Positions 39,379 to 44,473 of a stretch of DNA of 44,473 bases are shown here, piece after piece. This stretch comes from Hypsibius dujardini. Lineage: Eukaryota; Tardigrada; Eutardigrada; Parachela; Hypsibiidae. The stretch's first letter is position 1. The number at the start of each line of letters is the position of its first letter. The notes beneath the pieces are model-generated. The model saw only the letters and a list, made by a program, of their open reading frames with translations. It had not been told where the DNA came from and did not search any database. The position numbers were made by a program, and so were the translations under genes. The stretch lies in contig LRSR01009729.1 of assembly GCA_001579985.1 (NCBI GenBank), forward strand, positions 1-44,473, read 5' to 3'.

Positions 39379-42300
39379 ATGACCTCTGGCGGCATGTGCA
39401 GTATGACCCTCTCGAGTTTCCATGTGGAGAGCTCCTCCTCGGATGGGAAGCCGTCGGCGTCCCAGTTCAGAGCATTGGGAGCAGCTGCACGCAATGCTTT
39501 TTTCAAGTAAGATTCTTCCGAACCAATTTGAAATCAACCTTTACTTAAAACATGTAAAAAACAATTTTTCTTATTTTCCTTTTTGCAGGTATGATACACC
39601 CCGGTTGGTGTCTGTGCACAGTGTCAGCGTGGGCTTACTGAATCGCGTCGTCCAAATCAGTATCATAGCATACGTGGTCGGGTACGTGGCTAAGTAAGAG
39701 GACCCGCATATTAAAGTAGATCCATGTGCAGATGTATTTATACGTGTGGATGTGAAATTTGTGTTTGGTTTTTGTATCGTCAGATTTGCCCTTATCTACG
39801 AAAAAGGATACCAGCAGACAGACACCCTGGAAAGCACAGTCACCACCAAGGTCAAGGGTTTGGTTGTGGCCAGTGGAAGCGGCCATGAGTGGATATCACG
39901 TGTTTGGGACACGGCGGACTATGTTGTTCCTCCCTTGGTACGCTCATTCAGGCCCAAAGGCGTAACGGGGGGAGGGCACTATGGCGAATGCCCCCCTTTA
40001 TTAATTCGGACCGCCGGAGGGGGGGGATTTTTAATTTTTATTCTTAAAAAAACTGCCCCCCCCCTCTGGCTAAACTGTCCCCTTCCCGAAAAGTCCGTTA
40101 CGCCTCTGGACTCAACCTATTGACAGTCACCCATTTTCTGCTAGTAGCAACCATGCAGTGTGATGGGACTCTGCCTGTGTATTGAAATAAACTTGTCTGC
40201 TGACTTGATAGTGATCCATCCAAAATTTATTTCTGGGTGGACTGACATCAGCCAGATACAATCCGATGTGCATGGGGCCGAGTTATGTTTAAATGTTTCA
40301 ATGATGACTGGAGCTATGGCTTAGGCTAGAAGTCCCCCTTCCCCTTCCCCCCTTTTGGTTATATCTGGTTTTACGAGTGCTGACCAAATGTCCCTTTGAG
40401 TGATTAAAACAAACTTAGTAACTTTGGAAAGCCCATCTGTTCCTCAATTTCCAGGTGTAAAACCCCGACGTTTGGACATCGATCGTGTAAATGCTGTGAC
40501 CAAAACTGTGACAAAAGGGGTAAAGAAAAAAGGCATTTTTTCGCTTAAAATTCCTGCAGTCAGGGCTCAATTATTTAGGGTTTCTTATTTTTTGTGAGAA
40601 GGAAAATTGAAAAAAAAATCAGTCTTTAATTTATCAAGTTAGAAAACAACGGTAAACATCGAAAATAAACGAAATTTGTAGGGGACAAGAAGGGGGAATG
40701 GGAGGGGGATTTGTAGCCTAAACCTGAACTAGAGCCTATAGCCCCGCCCATTGAGGTCTGACAACTATTTAGCTGATGCCAATCTATTCCGATTTTAATT
40801 TTGGACAGGATAGTAGGGAGACAAGTTGATTTCATTATTGCGGTATGAAAGTTTGGTTTTACAGGAAAACGGCGCCTTCTTTGTTACGACGAACGCAGTG
40901 GTGACACCCAACCAACAGCACGGCACCTGCCCGGAAGTAAGGCCAAAATATAAAGTATAAGTTCTTCCAATTCCATGCATGTCTGCCATTCATCGGCGGA
41001 AGGGGGTTACCTAACAATCACGGCCAACAAGATGATCATATAATGGCAGATTAAAACTGTTTTTGAATGTCGCATGCTACGACTCAGTAAAGTAAAAGTT
41101 CAAGTTGGAAATTTGTATAATTTTTCTCCTCTATAGAGTCCGATCATTGCGAATGGAAAGTGCCTCAACCACACCGAGTGTCCGGTGGATGTTCCGGTGA
41201 TCAGCGGCAACGGCATTCGGACCGGGATCTGCAACAACCTCACCTCCACCTGTGACATCTTCGGTTGGTGCCCTACGGAAGTGGACATCTTACCCGAGTA
41301 AGCGCAGTACAATAGGCACTCCAGAAGTCTTAGCACTCGGTCATTTACTCAGCACCAAGCGACTGCTTTTCGAATCACTCGAGATAGGTACTTAAATCAT
41401 GGCATTATAAGCGGTAAATCCGAGTTTCACGATCCTGTATGCAGGGATCTGACAAGGGAATTGCACCACTCTCGAAGGTGAATTCTTGCACATCTTTTAA
41501 TTTTCTAGTGTGCGTCCATATTATGTGATGCCATTTCCATCAAGAAAAAAAAGAAAAACGTGCAGAAACAATTTTCTAAAAATAAAAATGTACTACGTGG
41601 TGGTACATAGATGGCGCTGTTAATGTTATCGTATGCCGTGTCAGTTGATTGATTTATTCGGCTACAGTCGTTATTGGTTCGTTTCTGTCGTTGACAAGGA
41701 CTATACAGTACGGAGGTTGCGCTCGTCGTGAAATTGGAACGAAAACGTAAACGAAAACGAAAACGTTTGTAGAAACGAAGAATTGTTCGTAAATACGACG
41801 TTTGATACGAAACGAACCGCGTCGTTTCGTTTGGAACGACGTTTACCCGCGATAACTAGGACTGGGGCAACGCAGCGGGACTGCCTGTTGAAAATTAGCA
41901 TCATGCCAGTAATCTCGCCCCCGCCGAACTTTTGGCCCGGATGCAGTGTCTGAGCCGTTTTTCTTGATTGTTGCCTAATTCATAATCCTGCATGTGTGGT
42001 GGTACTCGACTTTTTTCGTCATCCTTTTTGTTTGGTGTTTTGTTATTTATCTTTTCCGAATTATATCAACAAACACCAATCTAAATTTTGAAAATTGTTT
42101 GATCTTCCTTTTGAATTTATCAGAAGTGAGAATCCATGAGCTAGTAAGGAATCTCTGTGTCTTCGCGTGGCGGAGATGGTGAAAATCGGACAGTTTTGCT
42201 GAATTGATTGTCATAGCCTTGATCGCGTACATTGTATAAATTTGACAATTATGGCAAAATGAGTGTTCTTCAACTTCTCTCGTCCGCTTTGCCGCATTTT

Positions 42301-44132
42301 AGACAAGAAAATTCATTATTATCCATACTAATGGTGTATTAATCGTTCTTTGTTTTGTTTACTAGAATCAGATCTAGAATCAGATTTTATTCCATTATCA
42401 GCTGTTGTCGTTGAAAGCTTCGTAAACGTTGCTTTGTTTGTTTACGTTTAGGTTTCATTGCGCAACGTGAACTAAGTTACGATGATAGAAACGTTGATTG
42501 CAACGACGTTTCTTCTTTCGTTTCGTATAGGTTTCTTTTTTTACAGCAAGCGCAACCTCCCTAGTTAGTAGTAACACCGACACATGTAGTAATCAATGTA
42601 GCAATCAACTGACGCGGTATACGGTAACATTGGTAGCGCCATCTATGTACCACCACGTAGTACATTTTTATTTTTAGAAAATTGTTTCCACACGTCTTTA
42701 TTTTTTTTCTCAAAGAAAATGGCATTACATAATATGGATGCACACTACAAAATTAACAGATGTGCAAGATTTCACCTTCGAGAGTGGTGGAATTCCCCTG
42801 TGAGAAGAGCAATTTCTTTTGGAAGACACATTTCTCAATACTACTGAAGTCGAATACTAAGTTGTTTTAAATGGACCAATATGCAGACAAACAAAATTTC
42901 GCTACTGGATGAGACAAGAGACACTTCCCCTGCGGCCGGTTGCTGCACTCCGCAAAAAAAATCAGAAGGTAGATTGGTGTGAACAGTGGCTAGAACAAAT
43001 GCTGACACTCTGTTGAGAACAAAAATCACTCAATCAAATCATAAATCAATCAAGAAAAAGAAAGCTTAAACACTCCGCAAAATTTCATGCCGCACGGTTC
43101 GACCCGTGGACCTTACCTTTTCTTAGCCTTACCGGAATCCTTTTACCTCAGCTGTATGAATTGGCTCTTTGGTTGGCTGCTTACTTCAGTAAGGAAAAAA
43201 GTCTAACCATTCGTCATGAAATGGCTGAGACGCGTATGAGCCACTGGACACAATTCACGTTTACACTGCGGTCAACTACTCTCCGCTTGAAACAATTCTC
43301 CCCTCTAGGCCTGTGGTCGTAATTCAAAAAAATTTTCAGAAATAATTTAGGAGCTGCTGATCTAAATACTTGCAATACCAGAATTGGAACGCACCTTCTA
43401 GTCGCGATATAAATGACAGTGCCAAGACTTTTGGAGTGCCCCTCGTATCTCGTGTACGAAAAATTTGGTCAATCAAATCTCGTACGTTTACGAATATAGG
43501 GAGCCGGTTTTAAAAGGAACGGAGAACCTAACCGTGCTGGTAAAGAATTACATCGTCTTCCCGAGATTCCACACCAAACGGTATGCATGAACGGCCAATT
43601 CACAAGAACGTCTCCGTTTTGTTTTATTTTTTATATTATATATTGTTTCTACGAAATTAAATTATTTTATTTTATTATGATACATATTTATTATATTATT
43701 TTTAAATTTCATGTAATTTCATTCTAGGCAAAGTATTTCGTTGACGGCCAACTCCTCCCGGTACTTTGCCACGTGCCTATACGACCCGGAGACAGATCCG
43801 CTTTGTCCGGTCTTTCGTCTCGGCGACATTGTCAGCTTCAGCGGTGAGCGCTACGAGGAGCTCGTGCATTTGGTGGGTCTCAAATTTTATTCGAAACCCG
43901 TAAACAGTTCGGTACTCGCAGTTTGAACAGAACTTCAAAACTACTTCAAAACGGACAGAAACCTTATTAGTAATAATACAAGTGCTGTATTATAACAACA
44001 GGGAGCCATAATTGGAATTATTATCGAATGGAACTGCAACCTGGATTACGATATTGCGCTGTGCCTGCCCAAGTATACTTTCCGTCGGATTGACGACCGG
44101 CTGGACGAGACTTCGAAAGGATGGAATTTCCG
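39379..44132 (+). CDS. P2X: P2X ATP-gated cation channel, 5' eight exons (3' end outside window)
   Basis: Exons: 39379-39506, 39589-39681, 39784-39937, 40865-40936, 41137-41297, 43500-43580, 43728-43872, 44002-44132, all in phase (288 codons). The in-frame TGA upstream supports the ATG at 39379; the N-terminus before YDTPR is about 43 aa, longer than in vertebrate P2X. TM1 is in exons 2-3 (LNRVVQISIIAYVVGFALIY). The ATP-contacting TTKVKG, NLTVLVKN and WNFR motifs are present. So are all ten ectodomain Cys: HGTC, GKC, EC, GIC, TC, WC, ATC, LC, NC, LC. P2X trimers open a cation pore on extracellular ATP. Exon borders match vertebrate P2X; the exon 8 donor (TTCCG|GTATGA) falls at the usual place after NFR. 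TM2 and the C-terminus are right of the window. Introns 3 and 5 carry TIR elements. Assignment is secure. Confidence 0.95.
39955..40108. mobile_element. ~154-bp TIR element in P2X intron 3
   Basis: Ends CARAGGCGTAACGG and the inverse CCGTTACGCCTCTG. The interior is mostly G- and C-homopolymer-rich (ggggggag, cccccccc). It starts 17 bp after the exon 3 donor. Confidence 0.75.
40319..40724. mobile_element. 406-bp TIR element, copy 2
   Basis: Second copy of the 38667-39068 family, with ends GCTTAGGCTAGAAGTCCCCC and the inverse, lying in intron 3 of the P2X gene. It has the same orientation as copy 1 and no ORF with recognisable content. Confidence 0.8.
41452..42802. mobile_element. ~1.35-kb long-TIR element in P2X intron 5
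   Basis: Inverted arms of about 200-250 bp (41452-~41700 and ~42560-42802) starting CARGGGAATTSCACCACTCT then CGAAGGTGAA and including ACTACGTGGTGGTACATAGA then TGGCGC. The interior is unusually rich in AAACG/CGTTT motifs (41735-41860 and 42415-42540). No transposase frame is seen, and no clear target duplication. It accounts for most of the 2.2-kb intron; 42803-43499 shows nothing further. Confidence 0.8.
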
Positions 44133-44473
44133 GTATGAACGAACCAGCAAACATGCTGAGTATTCGTATAATAAGACTACGCGTATTAAGTGCTCTCGCC
44201 TCGTACTGTTAGCAAAACTAAACTAATCTAACTTGGGGGGGGGGGCATTATTCTAGTGCCGAATTCAGAATCACTTGGAAATATTTTTTTATTTATGCCT
44301 ACAGTAGTGGTGAAAACAGAAATTTATTTCGCCGATAAAGTCGGGCAAAGTTTTTTTGGTGATATTTCAAAGTTGAGAAAACAGTCGAAGATTCTAATTT
44401 CCTGTAAAAATGGTGATATTTAGAACTAAATTAAATATGATATTTTTAGCACTATCTCATTCCAAATTTAATT
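44133..44473 (+). other. Sequence after P2X exon 8
   Basis: Most likely the start of intron 8. The frame stays open past the donor to TAA at 44217-44219, giving RYERTSKHAEYSYNKTTRIK then about 15 more residues. A G homopolymer follows at 44236-44245. No next exon is visible before the window ends. Confidence 0.55.

Noticed and set aside
43090-43125. GGTTCGACCCG resembling a tRNA or SINE B box
   Set aside because: No matching A box at the right distance and no cloverleaf; a single short motif is not enough.

Overview
The window is nuclear DNA from an intron-rich, fairly compact invertebrate genome. Nine multi-exon protein genes or gene copies, with GT-AG introns of consistent phase, fill about 44 kb. 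A P2X receptor gene (absent from Drosophila and C. elegans), a chaoptin-style LRR/FN3 surface protein, and very abundant imperfect TCTG/CAGA tracts in introns suggest an ecdysozoan such as a tardigrade. That placement is a guess. I see nothing bacterial or viral.

Layout. (1) 1-2196, +: the last two coding exons of a Rab27-type small GTPase. (2) 3736-8663, -: an 11-exon, 809-residue acidic/coiled-coil protein, tentatively a Cep152/Asterless-type centriole protein. (3) 10863-17213, -: a 7-exon, 1039-residue secreted LRR protein with an FN3-like domain and a GPI-type tail. (4) 18741-21812 and 23548-25492, both -: two tandem SRSF1 (SF2/ASF) paralogs with identical intron positions. They share a ~130-bp, ~90% identical element in the same intron. 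(5) 25840-27425, +: a 3-exon gene of unknown function with a possible mitochondrial presequence, divergent from SRSF1 across 347 bp. (6) 28842-31343, +: an F-box protein; 31849-33195 is a decayed tandem copy that lacks half of the F-box. (7) 34213-36103, +: COA7, a Sel1-repeat mitochondrial assembly factor. (8) 36104-39378: a cluster of nested terminal-inverted-repeat (TIR) elements. (9) 39379 to the window end, +: eight exons of a P2X ATP-gated channel, cut off before TM2, with more TIR elements in its introns.

The genes do not form a pathway; this is an ordinary eukaryotic gene neighbourhood. The most interesting non-coding signals are: the paired conserved intronic element in the two SR-protein genes, which is a candidate autoregulatory structure or intronic ncRNA; the duplicated COA7 3' tail, where each copy carries a different inverted-repeat element and shows the other's empty site; and a 1.35-kb long-TIR element inside the P2X gene. 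All exon boundaries were read by eye from homology, frame and splice consensus; no transcript evidence was available.
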